In this document: positions 1 to 5,455 of the stretch, in pieces | How positions within the stretch are numbered: position 1 is the first letter of the stretch | Layout of the letters: every line of letters starts with the position of its first letter | Source of the DNA: Paracoccaceae bacterium | GTDB lineage: Bacteria; Pseudomonadota; Alphaproteobacteria; Rhodobacterales; Rhodobacteraceae | Length of the DNA stretch: 5,455 nucleotides | Assembly: GCA_015485015.1 (NCBI GenBank) | Contig: WFUK01000312.1 | Coordinates: 1-5,455, forward strand | Direction of reading: 5' to 3' | Made by a program: the position numbers and the translations under genes | Notes under the pieces: model-generated | Seen by the model: only the letters and a program-made list of their open reading frames with translations | Databases searched by the model: none | Told to the model about the DNA's origin: nothing

Positions 1-758
1 AAGTTGAAAAACTCGGGATCGCGGCCATAGGCTTCGGCGTAAATCCGGTTTTTCTCGGCATCCGCTTCACCACGCGTGATATCTGCATCGCGCTGGGCTG
101 CGGAAACCAGCTCCAAGGCTTGACGATCAGCTTCGGCACGCACGCGCTGTGCGGCCTCTTTACCACGAGCGCGCTGGTCTGCGGCTTCGCGCTGGCGCTC
201 GGCCTGCATTCTATCAAAGGTCGCGGCAAGGTTCTGGTCGGGCAAATCCGCCCGCTTGATGCGCACATCAATCACCTCAAGACCCAGATTGCGGGATTCC
301 TGAATGGCGGTATCGCGAATGCGGGCCATCAACTCCACGCGGTTATCCGACAGGATCGCGCCGCTATCAACCGAACCCAGCACCGCACGCAGCGCCGCAT
401 TCATGATCCGCTCAAGCCGGATTTCAGCGGAAGATATACCGCCCGTGCCAACCGCTTGCCGGAATTGAACCACATCAGAAACCCGATAGCGCGCAAACGC
501 ATCAACCACCAAGCGGCGATCATCCGCAGGGGTAACCTCCAATGGCTGGGTATCAAGGCTCAAAATACGGTCGTCATACTTGACAACCTCTTGAATAAAC
601 GGAATTTTCCAAGCCAAGCCCGGATCTTCCTTCACAGAGCGCACCTGCCCGAATTGCAACACAAGCGCTTTTTCACGCTCGTCCACCACAAATACCGAGG
701 ATAGCAGCAAGAACACGCCAAGAATGCCGACGCCCACAATTATAGGAAACTTTTTCAT
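1..758 (-). CDS. hflC: HflC, FtsH-modulating SPFH/band-7 membrane protein (3' end outside window)
   Basis: HflC pairs with HflK to form a large periplasm-facing assembly around the inner-membrane AAA protease FtsH and modulates its activity. Reading the minus strand from the ATG at 758-756 gives 252 open codons that run off the window edge. The protein starts MKKFPIIVGVGILGVFLLLS, a short cytosolic tip followed by one membrane helix (about residues 4-24). Next comes VDEREKALVLQFGQV, the typical start of the HflC SPFH domain. Later landmarks are the LDTQPLEVTPADDRRLVVDAF-like segment near residues 67-87, the LGLEVIDVRIKRADLP motif near residues 157-172, and a long Ala/Glu/Arg/Gln-rich coiled coil from about 178 to 240. 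The segment ends in YGRDPEFFNF, close to the usual C-terminal region, so perhaps 40-60 residues are missing. The start overlaps the hflK stop by one base (TAATG), implying translational coupling. Assignment is secure. Confidence 0.95.
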   Translation of the reverse strand, partial: MKKFPIIVGVGILGVFLLLSSVFVVDEREKALVLQFGQVRSVKEDPGLAWKIPFIQEVVKYDDRILSLDTQPLEVTPADDRRLVVDAFARYRVSDVVQFRQAVGTGGISSAEIRLERIMNAALRAVLGSVDSGAILSDNRVELMARIRDTAIQESRNLGLEVIDVRIKRADLPDQNLAATFDRMQAERQREAADQRARGKEAAQRVRAEADRQALELVSAAQRDADITRGEADAEKNRIYAEAYGRDPEFFN

Positions 759-1876
759 TAGTTTGATCCCCCACGGTTAAGTTGGTTCAGCGGTAAATAT
801 GGCACAACGCCTTGTCCGCCTGCGGCATCGTCGAGGATGATTTTGTCAATCCCGCCGAGAACCCGCTCCATGGTTTCAAGATAAAGCCGTTGGCGCGTAA
901 CTTCCGGCGCTCTGGCATATTCGTCATAAACCGCCACAAACCGGCTGGCCTCACCTTTGGCGACGTTGACCACTTGCGCGCGGTAACCTTCGGCCTCTTG
1001 CAATAGCTGCGCCGCTTGGCCACGGGCCTCGGCGAGCGCTTGGTTGGCATAGGCGTCAGCGCGTTTTTCCAATGTATCGCGCTCTTGCTCGGCGGCCTGA
1101 ACATCGCGGAATGAATCGATCACCTGACGGGGCGGATCGGCTTTGTCAAAGTTCAGCCGCACGATGTTTACGCCACTATCATAGCTATCGAGCGTGGCCT
1201 GGATCAGCTCCCGCACCTCTTGCGAAATCGCATCACGATCCCGGTTCAGGATCGGGGCCAGCTTGGAGCGCCCGACAACCTCGCGCATGGCAGATTCAGC
1301 CACGGCGCGAATGGTGCCTTTGGGGTTTTCAAGGTTAAACAGATATTGCGCAGGGTCTGTGATATTCCAAACCACCTGAAAATCAATATCGACGATATTT
1401 TCGTCGCCCGTCAGCATCAAGCCTTCAGAGGCACGACCACCCGAGCCGCCAATGCCGATATCTTCGGTATTCTCGCGGGTTACCCCTACGATCTCGGCGG
1501 TGACCAGCGGCCAGGGGGCAAAGTTCAGCCCCGAATTGCCGGTTTTGTAATATTCGCCCAGAAACAGCTCAACCGATTTTTCCTCGGGCTTCACGGTGTA
1601 AAACGAATTAAACGCCCAAAGGCCGGCTGCGGCGAGGGCGATCAAAAGATAGCCGCCTTTGCCCATGCCGTTTCCATCGCCATCACCACCACCAGAGCCG
1701 CCACCGCCGCCCATCAGGTCTTTCAGCTTTTCCTGCCCTTTGCGCATTAGCTCGTCAATATCCGGCACCGGCTGTGGGCCTCGATTAGGCGGGCGCTGGC
1801 CCTTATTGCGGTCGTCATCGCCGCGGTTACCACCGCCGCCGCCCCAAGGGCCACCGGAATTGCTGTTATAAGGCAT
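758..1876 (-). CDS. hflK: HflK, FtsH-modulating SPFH/band-7 membrane protein
   Basis: HflK is the partner of HflC in the inner-membrane HflKC complex that encloses FtsH and tunes its proteolysis of membrane proteins. The 372-residue product is complete. Residues 1-75 form a Gly/Asn/Pro/Arg-rich cytosolic tail (GGGGGNRG, GGGGGSGGGDGDG), which is characteristic of HflK, with an amphipathic segment IDELMRKGQEKLKDLM at 40-55. One membrane helix spans about 76-93. The SPFH domain follows, with TVKPEEKSVELFLGEY at 94-109, LMLTGDENIVDIDFQVVW at 153-170 and DPAQYLFN at 174-181. A Gln/Glu/Ala/Arg coiled coil spans about 255-310 (AAEQERDTLEKRADAYANQA), then a conserved tail with RQRLYLETMERVL at 328-340. 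The start at 1876 has an AGGA ten bases upstream, slightly far but acceptable. An out-of-frame ATG at 1883 is not used. It lies downstream of the sox terminator and is probably transcribed separately. Homologues normally act with FtsH, encoded elsewhere. Confidence 0.96.
   Translation of the reverse strand: MPYNSNSGGPWGGGGGNRGDDDRNKGQRPPNRGPQPVPDIDELMRKGQEKLKDLMGGGGGSGGGDGDGNGMGKGGYLLIALAAAGLWAFNSFYTVKPEEKSVELFLGEYYKTGNSGLNFAPWPLVTAEIVGVTRENTEDIGIGGSGGRASEGLMLTGDENIVDIDFQVVWNITDPAQYLFNLENPKGTIRAVAESAMREVVGRSKLAPILNRDRDAISQEVRELIQATLDSYDSGVNIVRLNFDKADPPRQVIDSFRDVQAAEQERDTLEKRADAYANQALAEARGQAAQLLQEAEGYRAQVVNVAKGEASRFVAVYDEYARAPEVTRQRLYLETMERVLGGIDKIILDDAAGGQGVVPYLPLNQLNRGGSN
767..772 (-). promoter_or_regulatory. 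Ribosome binding site of hflC inside the end of hflK
   Basis: On the minus strand the sequence GGGGGA sits 8 bases before the hflC ATG and lies within the last codons of hflK. It supports the ATG at 758 as the start of hflC and fits coupled translation of the overlapping pair. Confidence 0.6.
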
Positions 1877-1914
1877 AGGCCATCTATCCTTTGGAAAGGT
1901 TACTATTGCAGTTG

Positions 1915-1943
1915 GAATTGTTCATTCCAGGGCAGTTTGTCAA
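1915..1943 (-). promoter_or_regulatory. Possible promoter of hflKC
   Basis: Reading the minus strand, a perfect TTGACA (1943-1938) is followed after 17 bases by CAATTC (1920-1915), a weak match to a -10 box. It falls between the soxB terminator and hflK, where a promoter is expected if hflKC is its own unit. The preceding bases make the -35 CTTGACA, also compatible with an alphaproteobacterial heat-shock-type -35. The -10 is too weak to assign a sigma factor. This is inference from position and the -35 hexamer only. Confidence 0.35.
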
Positions 1944-1967
1944 GGCTTAGCGCCCTTTGCGAGCGAT

Positions 1968-1999
1968 AAAAACACAAAAGGAGCGCATTGCGCGCCCCT
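1968..1999 (-). terminator. Rho-independent terminator after soxB
   Basis: On the minus strand an 8-bp stem, AGGGGCGC pairing with GCGCTCCT, closes a 5-base loop (GCAAT) and is followed directly by TTTGTGTTTTT. The pair 1982/1996 is a G-U wobble in minus-strand RNA but an A-C mismatch in plus-strand RNA, so the hairpin is oriented for transcription coming from soxB. It begins 27 bases after the soxB stop. It ends the sox transcript and separates it from hflK. Confidence 0.85.
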
Positions 2000-2026
2000 C
2001 CTGCTATCGATCTTGCATCTACCAGC

Positions 2027-3727
2027 CTAAACGCCGGTAACCACAACACTATTATTTGGCTCAAGCTGGATCGTGCCTTGCTTTTTAATGTGGTTTTCCA
2101 CCACATCCCAAATCGGCTCTCCCGGGGCGCCGCCTTCGGCCACGCTGGCCCAGCCGGACACGACATAGGTTTTGTCCGCCTCGATTTTCTCGCCGGTTTT
2201 CAGCAAGGTCATTTCGGTCAGGCGCTCGCCCTGCTTTTTGCTGATATCGATATGATAGCCCATGCCACCAACCCGCACCATGTCGCCACCCTGCTGATAA
2301 TACGGATCAGGGTTAAACAGATTATCCGCCACGTCTTCCAGGATCAGCTTGATGGTTTCGCCTGTCATTTCAGAGCGGTAGGTGTTTGGATAATTCATGC
2401 CCGTGCAGTTAAACAGATCTTCGCGGGTGATATCGCTACCGGGCACAAGGCTCGGCCCCCAGCGGAAGCCCGGGCTAAGGGCGATATCGGCATCATTTTC
2501 GGAAATCAGCGCATTACAGATCAAATCATCCCATGTGCCATTGAAATTACCACGGCGGTATAGCTCGCTATCGGTGGTGCCAAGCACCTCGGAAAGCTGA
2601 TCTTCAAACGGCGCACGCTGCTCGTCGATCAAGGCGGCGACCTCGGCATCCGGCTCGATCACATCCGAGAAAATCGGGATCAGCTTGTGGTTAAAGCCCA
2701 TGATCATGCCATCGCGCACATCCAGATCAAGGCGGGTGATGAATTTACCATTGGAGCCGGAAGCGATCAGCATGGTTTTACCCACCATCACCGGCTCGGG
2801 CAGCGCATCATGGGTGTGGCCGGTCAAAATCACATCGATACCGGTAACGCGCGTCGCCATGGAGCGATCCACGTCAAAGCCGTTATGAGACAGACAAACC
2901 ACCAGCTCGGCACCTTTAGCCCGCACTTCGTCAACCATTTTTTGCATATGGCTATCGCGGATACCAAAGGAATACTCAGGAAACATCCAGCCCGGATTGG
3001 CGATTGGCATATACGGGAAAGCCTGACCAATCACGGCGATTTTCACACCGCCGCGCTCGTAAAACTCATAAGGCAGGAAGTCTTCCGAGGGTTCTTCCCA
3101 CTCTTTGTCAAAGATATTCTGACCAAGGCCGGGGAAGGCTAGCCCGTCTACGATCTCGCGCACCCGCTCGGAGCCAAGCGTGAATTCCCAGTGAAAGGTC
3201 ATCGCGTCGGGCTTGAGCGCGTTCATCACATTCACCATGTCTTGACCTTGAGTCATTTGCGAGGTCATCGAACCTTGCCATGTATCGCCGCCATCGAGCA
3301 GCAGGGCTTCAGGGCGGTCCGCGCGGATCGAATTGATCACCGTGGCACAGCGATCCAAGCCGCCCATTTTGCCGTAGCCTTTGGCCAGCGCGCTAAAATC
3401 TTTGTAGGTGAGCGCATAGGCTTCGGGCGTGCCGGGGGTCATATTAAACAGATCAAGGAAATCTTGGCCGGTCACATGCGGTGGCAGGCCCGTGGCCGTG
3501 CCAACACCGATATTCACTTCAGGTTCGCGAAAATATATCGGCTTGAGCTGGGCGTGGATATCGGTGATATGGATCAGCGTCACATTGCCGACTTTATCAA
3601 AATCCAGCAATTGATCCTGTGTAAGCGCTTGTTGTGCTGCCAAACGGGACCAGTTTCCGATGCCGGAAGCACCGTAAATTGCCGATGCAGCGACCGACGC
3701 TTGCAAAAAATCGCGACGTGAAATCAT
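2027..3727 (-). CDS. soxB: SoxB, dimanganese thiosulfohydrolase of the Sox system
   Basis: SoxB hydrolyses sulfate from the thiosulfonate group carried on the SoxY cysteine in the periplasm. The 566-residue product has the family's usual length. A Tat signal SRRDFLQASVAASAIYGASG occupies residues 3-22. The metallophosphoesterase-like domain shows the metal-binding motifs ITDIHAQ (54-60, Asp56 and His58), LLLDGGDTWQGS (142-153), HWEFTLG (179-185), SHNGFDVD (280-287) and LTGHTHD (301-307, His304 and His306). The 5'-nucleotidase-like C-terminal domain follows from about 385. The short stretches used for classical degenerate soxB primers are all present: DGGDTW, IGQAFPY (233-239), YRRGNF (390-395), EDVADN (464-469) and QQGGDM (478-483). 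A CGGAG box lies 6 bases before the ATG. It is the last gene of the visible sox operon, 105 bases downstream of soxA, and ends in TAG. One oddity is Phe178 immediately before HWEF. Confidence 0.98.
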   Translation of the reverse strand: MISRRDFLQASVAASAIYGASGIGNWSRLAAQQALTQDQLLDFDKVGNVTLIHITDIHAQLKPIYFREPEVNIGVGTATGLPPHVTGQDFLDLFNMTPGTPEAYALTYKDFSALAKGYGKMGGLDRCATVINSIRADRPEALLLDGGDTWQGSMTSQMTQGQDMVNVMNALKPDAMTFHWEFTLGSERVREIVDGLAFPGLGQNIFDKEWEEPSEDFLPYEFYERGGVKIAVIGQAFPYMPIANPGWMFPEYSFGIRDSHMQKMVDEVRAKGAELVVCLSHNGFDVDRSMATRVTGIDVILTGHTHDALPEPVMVGKTMLIASGSNGKFITRLDLDVRDGMIMGFNHKLIPIFSDVIEPDAEVAALIDEQRAPFEDQLSEVLGTTDSELYRRGNFNGTWDDLICNALISENDADIALSPGFRWGPSLVPGSDITREDLFNCTGMNYPNTYRSEMTGETIKLILEDVADNLFNPDPYYQQGGDMVRVGGMGYHIDISKKQGERLTEMTLLKTGEKIEADKTYVVSGWASVAEGGAPGEPIWDVVENHIKKQGTIQLEPNNSVVVTGV

Positions 3728-3798
3728 ATCTATCTCCGAAGATTTGGGGGAAAAAGCAAGGCTGCCAAATAGCAGTCCAGCATTGGCCCCTAAGGCAA

Positions 3799-3823
3799 CG
3801 CGCCCCCCATAAAGGGGAGCGCG
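3799..3823 (-). other. GC-rich hairpin between soxA and soxB (attenuator or RNA-processing element candidate)
   Basis: The minus strand reads CGCGCTCCCC, a loop TTTAT, then GGGGGGCGCG, a 10-bp stem starting 9 bases after the soxA stop. The position 3804/3818 pair is a G-U wobble only in minus-strand RNA (C-A mismatch in the other strand), so the structure is built for the sox transcript. The following bases are TTGCCTTAGG, without a U-run, so it is a poor intrinsic terminator. It more likely stabilises the upstream soxYZA mRNA end or attenuates read-through into soxB. Function is inferred; the inverted repeat is seen directly. Confidence 0.6.
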
Positions 3824-3832
3824 CTATAAGAT

Positions 3833-4684
3833 TTAGTTGCGAACAGATGGTCCTTCGACCGAAAGCCCGTTCCCGCGAGACGCTACATAAAGCTCCAAGG
3901 CGCGGAATTCTTCAGATCCAACCGCATAAGGTTCTGCACGGATGTTTTTCATGCAGCCCTTGAAGCGCGCCTGAATGGAATTCAGCTTGGCGTTTTTCAA
4001 ACGATAAACCGGGAAACCATTAGACTGGCCTTGTGAAAGACGGTCGGCGCGGATCATGTTGCCGAAGTTGGCTTCATGGCAATTGGCACAGGCCATATCC
4101 AGCTGACCAACGCGAGTATAATAAAGTTCCTCGCCTTGCGCCCAGATATCGGCAACCGGACCATCAATGGCCACATTCATCGGCATCCCGCGAGATTGCA
4201 GGCTGATCAATGCGACCATGGCATCCATGCGTGGTTTTGCCAGTGGAAGCGGCTCCGCCCCCATGTAGTTCACACGACTATAGTTGATATAGTCTTCCAT
4301 GGTAAACATTTTGCCTTCGGCTTCGTTCCAGCGCGGTAGCACGGCGCGAAGTCCGGCAAATTCTTCCGGTCCGCCAACGTGGCAGCTTGCACAAGATTTA
4401 CCTTCGGTGCCCTCAACGGTGTTCCAGTCATCAACGGCAACATCCACAAAGATCATGCCGGGATTTTCGAAATCATCCATTTGCAGCGCCTGGGTTTCGG
4501 TCGCCCGATATACCCAGCCGGAAATTACCTCGTCAATGTCGAGGAAATCAGGTGCGGGTGCGCGGGTTATCATGGTCGTGCCGTCAATAGAAAGCACGGC
4601 ATCCAAATCAACCTGGGCATTGGCTGCACCGGTAAACAGAGCCGCGGTTGCAACAATTGCTGCACTTAGGGTCATTTTATTCAT
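3833..4684 (-). CDS. soxA: SoxA, two-haem c-type cytochrome subunit of SoxAX
   Basis: SoxA, with the monohaem SoxX, oxidatively couples thiosulfate to the C-terminal cysteine of SoxY in the periplasm. Taking the ATG at 4684 gives 283 residues with a Sec signal peptide MNKMTLSAAIVATAALFTGA, probably cleaved after ANA at residue 23. Two haem-binding CxxCH motifs are present: CASCH at 98-102 and CANCH at 199-203. The active-site haem-ligand cysteine, expected as a persulfide, is Cys244 in RFKGCMKNIRAEPY (240-253). This is the two-haem class seen in Paracoccus and Rhodovulum. The frame stays open upstream to an ATG at 4804, but that start would lie inside soxZ and put 40 non-secretory residues before the signal peptide. 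The strong AGGGGAGG 8 bases before 4684 decides the start. It follows soxZ by 22 bases; soxX is not in the window and presumably lies upstream of soxY. Confidence 0.97.
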   Translation of the reverse strand: MNKMTLSAAIVATAALFTGAANAQVDLDAVLSIDGTTMITRAPAPDFLDIDEVISGWVYRATETQALQMDDFENPGMIFVDVAVDDWNTVEGTEGKSCASCHVGGPEEFAGLRAVLPRWNEAEGKMFTMEDYINYSRVNYMGAEPLPLAKPRMDAMVALISLQSRGMPMNVAIDGPVADIWAQGEELYYTRVGQLDMACANCHEANFGNMIRADRLSQGQSNGFPVYRLKNAKLNSIQARFKGCMKNIRAEPYAVGSEEFRALELYVASRGNGLSVEGPSVRN

Positions 4685-4692
4685 TATATATA

Positions 4693-4700
4693 CCTCCCCT
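4693..4700 (-). promoter_or_regulatory. Strong ribosome binding site of soxA
   Basis: AGGGGAGG on the minus strand lies 8 bases before the ATG at 4684, with an AT-only spacer (TATATATA). It fixes the soxA start just before the signal peptide rather than at the longer open frame beginning at 4804. Confidence 0.8.
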
Positions 4701-4706
4701 TTTGCG

Positions 4707-5036
4707 TTAACCCACGGTGATGTCTTTGGAGTCGGTATAAACCGAACCATTGTCATCATTCCATGTGAAGGTGAATGTGCCCGATTCCTGAATGACTGCC
4801 TCAAACTGGAAATAAGGGTTGGTCGAAATCGCGCCTTGCAAGATCACCTGAATCACGTTCTCGCCGTTAAAATCACAGGAGAAATGATTGATGATCGAAC
4901 GTGGAATGGTATTGCCGTCGCTGTCTTTGCGCTGGCCGGATTCCATTTTGTGCGAAATCAGGGTTTTGATTTCGAATGCCTCGCCAGCCGTAGCTGAGCG
5001 GGGAACGCGAACGCGGGGTTTTGAATCTTCTGCCAT
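4707..5036 (-). CDS. soxZ: SoxZ, partner subunit of the SoxYZ sulfur-carrier complex
   Basis: SoxZ binds SoxY and forms the periplasmic carrier that holds the sulfur intermediate while SoxAX, SoxB and, where present, SoxCD act on it. The 109-residue product matches the family length. It shows the SoxZ landmarks ISHKMESGQRKDSDGNTIPR at 27-46, NPYFQFE at 73-79 and a C-terminal TFTWNDDNGSVYTDSKDITV strand pair at 89-108, an immunoglobulin-like beta fold. There is no signal peptide, as expected, because SoxZ is exported bound to Tat-targeted SoxY. A GAGAGGA box lies 8 bases before the ATG. The gene starts 19 bases after soxY and ends in TAA 22 bases before soxA, so it is co-transcribed with both. 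It carries one cysteine (Cys54 in HFSCDFNG). Confidence 0.97.
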   Translation of the reverse strand: MAEDSKPRVRVPRSATAGEAFEIKTLISHKMESGQRKDSDGNTIPRSIINHFSCDFNGENVIQVILQGAISTNPYFQFEAVIQESGTFTFTWNDDNGSVYTDSKDITVG

Positions 5037-5044
5037 GGTTCTTT

Positions 5045-5051
5045 TCCTCTC
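5045..5051 (-). promoter_or_regulatory. Ribosome binding site of soxZ
   Basis: GAGAGGA on the minus strand lies 8 bases before the soxZ ATG in the 19-base soxY-soxZ gap. It supports the annotated start. Confidence 0.6.
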
Positions 5052-5055
5052 TGGC

Positions 5056-5455
5056 TCAGCCGCCGCAGCCGCCGATAGTTACTTTTACGGTGGCGATTGC
5101 TTGACGAACACTGCCGTCGGGCATTTTTGCCAGCGCATATAGATCCTGCGTTCCCGCAAGGCGACAGCGCGTGGAGCCACTTTGAGCGCCGGCAAGCGGG
5201 CCAAACTGAAACTCGACCACTTCCGGATTAGGATTGCCAGAAGCCAAAACCGTAATCGCTACAGCGCCGGGGGCAGAAACCGAAATAGGCACTGTGTTGC
5301 CGTTTTCGGCGATTTCAGGCGCCGTCAGCTCAACACCACCATCGGTGATTTCGCCACCATCGGCAAATGCGGCAATGGCATCTTCCCATGCACCAGCCAA
5401 GCTAGACATAGGCAACATGGTTGCCGCCGCCGCACCGGCACCCATGACAAGGGTG
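5056..5455 (-). CDS. soxY: SoxY, sulfur-carrier subunit with C-terminal GGCGG (5' end outside window)
   Basis: SoxY covalently carries the sulfur substrate on the cysteine of its C-terminal GGCGG swinging arm and works as a heterodimer with SoxZ in the periplasm. The visible frame ends VKVTIGGCGG then TGA and contains the family signature ENGNTVPISV (48-57, numbered from the internal Met at 5445) and TRCRLAGTQDLYALAKMPDGS. The frame stays open upstream of that Met (TLV before MGAGAAAATMLP) to the window edge. This fits a Tat signal whose twin-arginine part, typically RRxTLV or similar, lies just outside. The internal Met is therefore not the start; about 10-15 residues are probably missing. 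The stop is 19 bases before soxZ. An unusual second cysteine (Cys94, codon 5166-5164) occurs in TRCRLA. Confidence 0.96.
   Translation of the reverse strand, partial: TLVMGAGAAAATMLPMSSLAGAWEDAIAAFADGGEITDGGVELTAPEIAENGNTVPISVSAPGAVAITVLASGNPNPEVVEFQFGPLAGAQSGSTRCRLAGTQDLYALAKMPDGSVRQAIATVKVTIGGCGG

Noticed and set aside
120..704. 194-codon plus-strand open frame
   Set aside because: It lies wholly antisense to hflC, whose minus-strand frame is open across the whole segment and gives clear SPFH protein sequence. The plus-strand protein resembles nothing I recognise.
1659..1871. Proline/serine-rich plus-strand frame, possible repeat protein
   Set aside because: It is the reverse complement of the glycine-rich HflK N-terminal tail, and its proline runs simply mirror glycine codons.
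1903..2166. 87-codon minus-strand frame spanning the soxB end and the intergenic region
   Set aside because: It starts inside soxB in another frame and reads through the terminator hairpin and its U-tract. There is no family resemblance.
3191..3721. 176-codon plus-strand open frame opposite the 5' part of soxB
   Set aside because: It is the antisense shadow of the conserved SoxB metallophosphatase domain, with no recognisable domain of its own.
3833..4804. Longer soxA starting at 4804 (323 codons)
   Set aside because: That start is inside soxZ and adds 40 residues before an otherwise perfect Sec signal peptide. A strong Shine-Dalgarno points to the ATG at 4684.
4299..4997. 232-codon plus-strand open frame
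   Set aside because: It runs antisense across soxA, the soxZ-soxA gap and soxZ. Both sense genes are certain, and the antisense product is low-complexity shadow sequence with no domain.
5056..5445. SoxY starting at the Met at 5445
   Set aside because: The frame remains open to the window edge, and MGAGAAAATMLP is the middle of a Tat signal. The true start is outside the window.

Overview
The window reads as a chromosomal segment of an alphaproteobacterium, most likely a member of the Rhodobacteraceae/Roseobacter group. The reasons are the soxYZAB gene order, protein motifs matching the Paracoccus/Rhodovulum-type Sox proteins (a two-haem SoxA, a GGCGG-tailed SoxY, a Tat-exported SoxB) and a moderate-to-high GC coding style. 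I cannot name the species from sequence alone. Every gene lies on the minus strand, so transcription runs from high to low coordinates. Both ends of the window cut through a gene.

Right to middle (5455 to 2027) is the distal part of a thiosulfate-oxidation (sox) operon. It contains soxY (5' end outside the window), soxZ, soxA and soxB. Gaps are short (19 and 22 nt) between Y, Z and A. A 105-nt gap before soxB holds a strong GC hairpin. In the Kelly-Friedrich Sox scheme, SoxA (with SoxX, presumably encoded just upstream) conjugates thiosulfate to the C-terminal cysteine of SoxY held in the SoxYZ carrier. SoxB then hydrolyses off sulfate. All of this happens in the periplasm.

After soxB, at about 1968-1999, there is a convincing Rho-independent terminator on the minus strand. 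The operon therefore appears to stop at soxB. The sulfane dehydrogenase genes soxCD, which commonly follow soxB in this group, are not here.

Left part (1876 to 1) holds hflK and the first 252 codons of hflC, overlapping by one base (TAATG). They encode the two SPFH/band-7 subunits of the HflKC complex, which surrounds and modulates the membrane protease FtsH. A possible promoter (TTGACA box) lies between the sox terminator and hflK. The hflKC pair is probably an independent housekeeping unit that is only a physical neighbour of sox.

I saw no tRNA, rRNA, CRISPR array, insertion sequence or other mobile element, and no intergenic stretch longer than about 150 bases. I did not find a clearly undescribed system. 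The points most worth a second look are the truncated sox operon boundary, an extra cysteine in SoxY, and the soxA-soxB hairpin.
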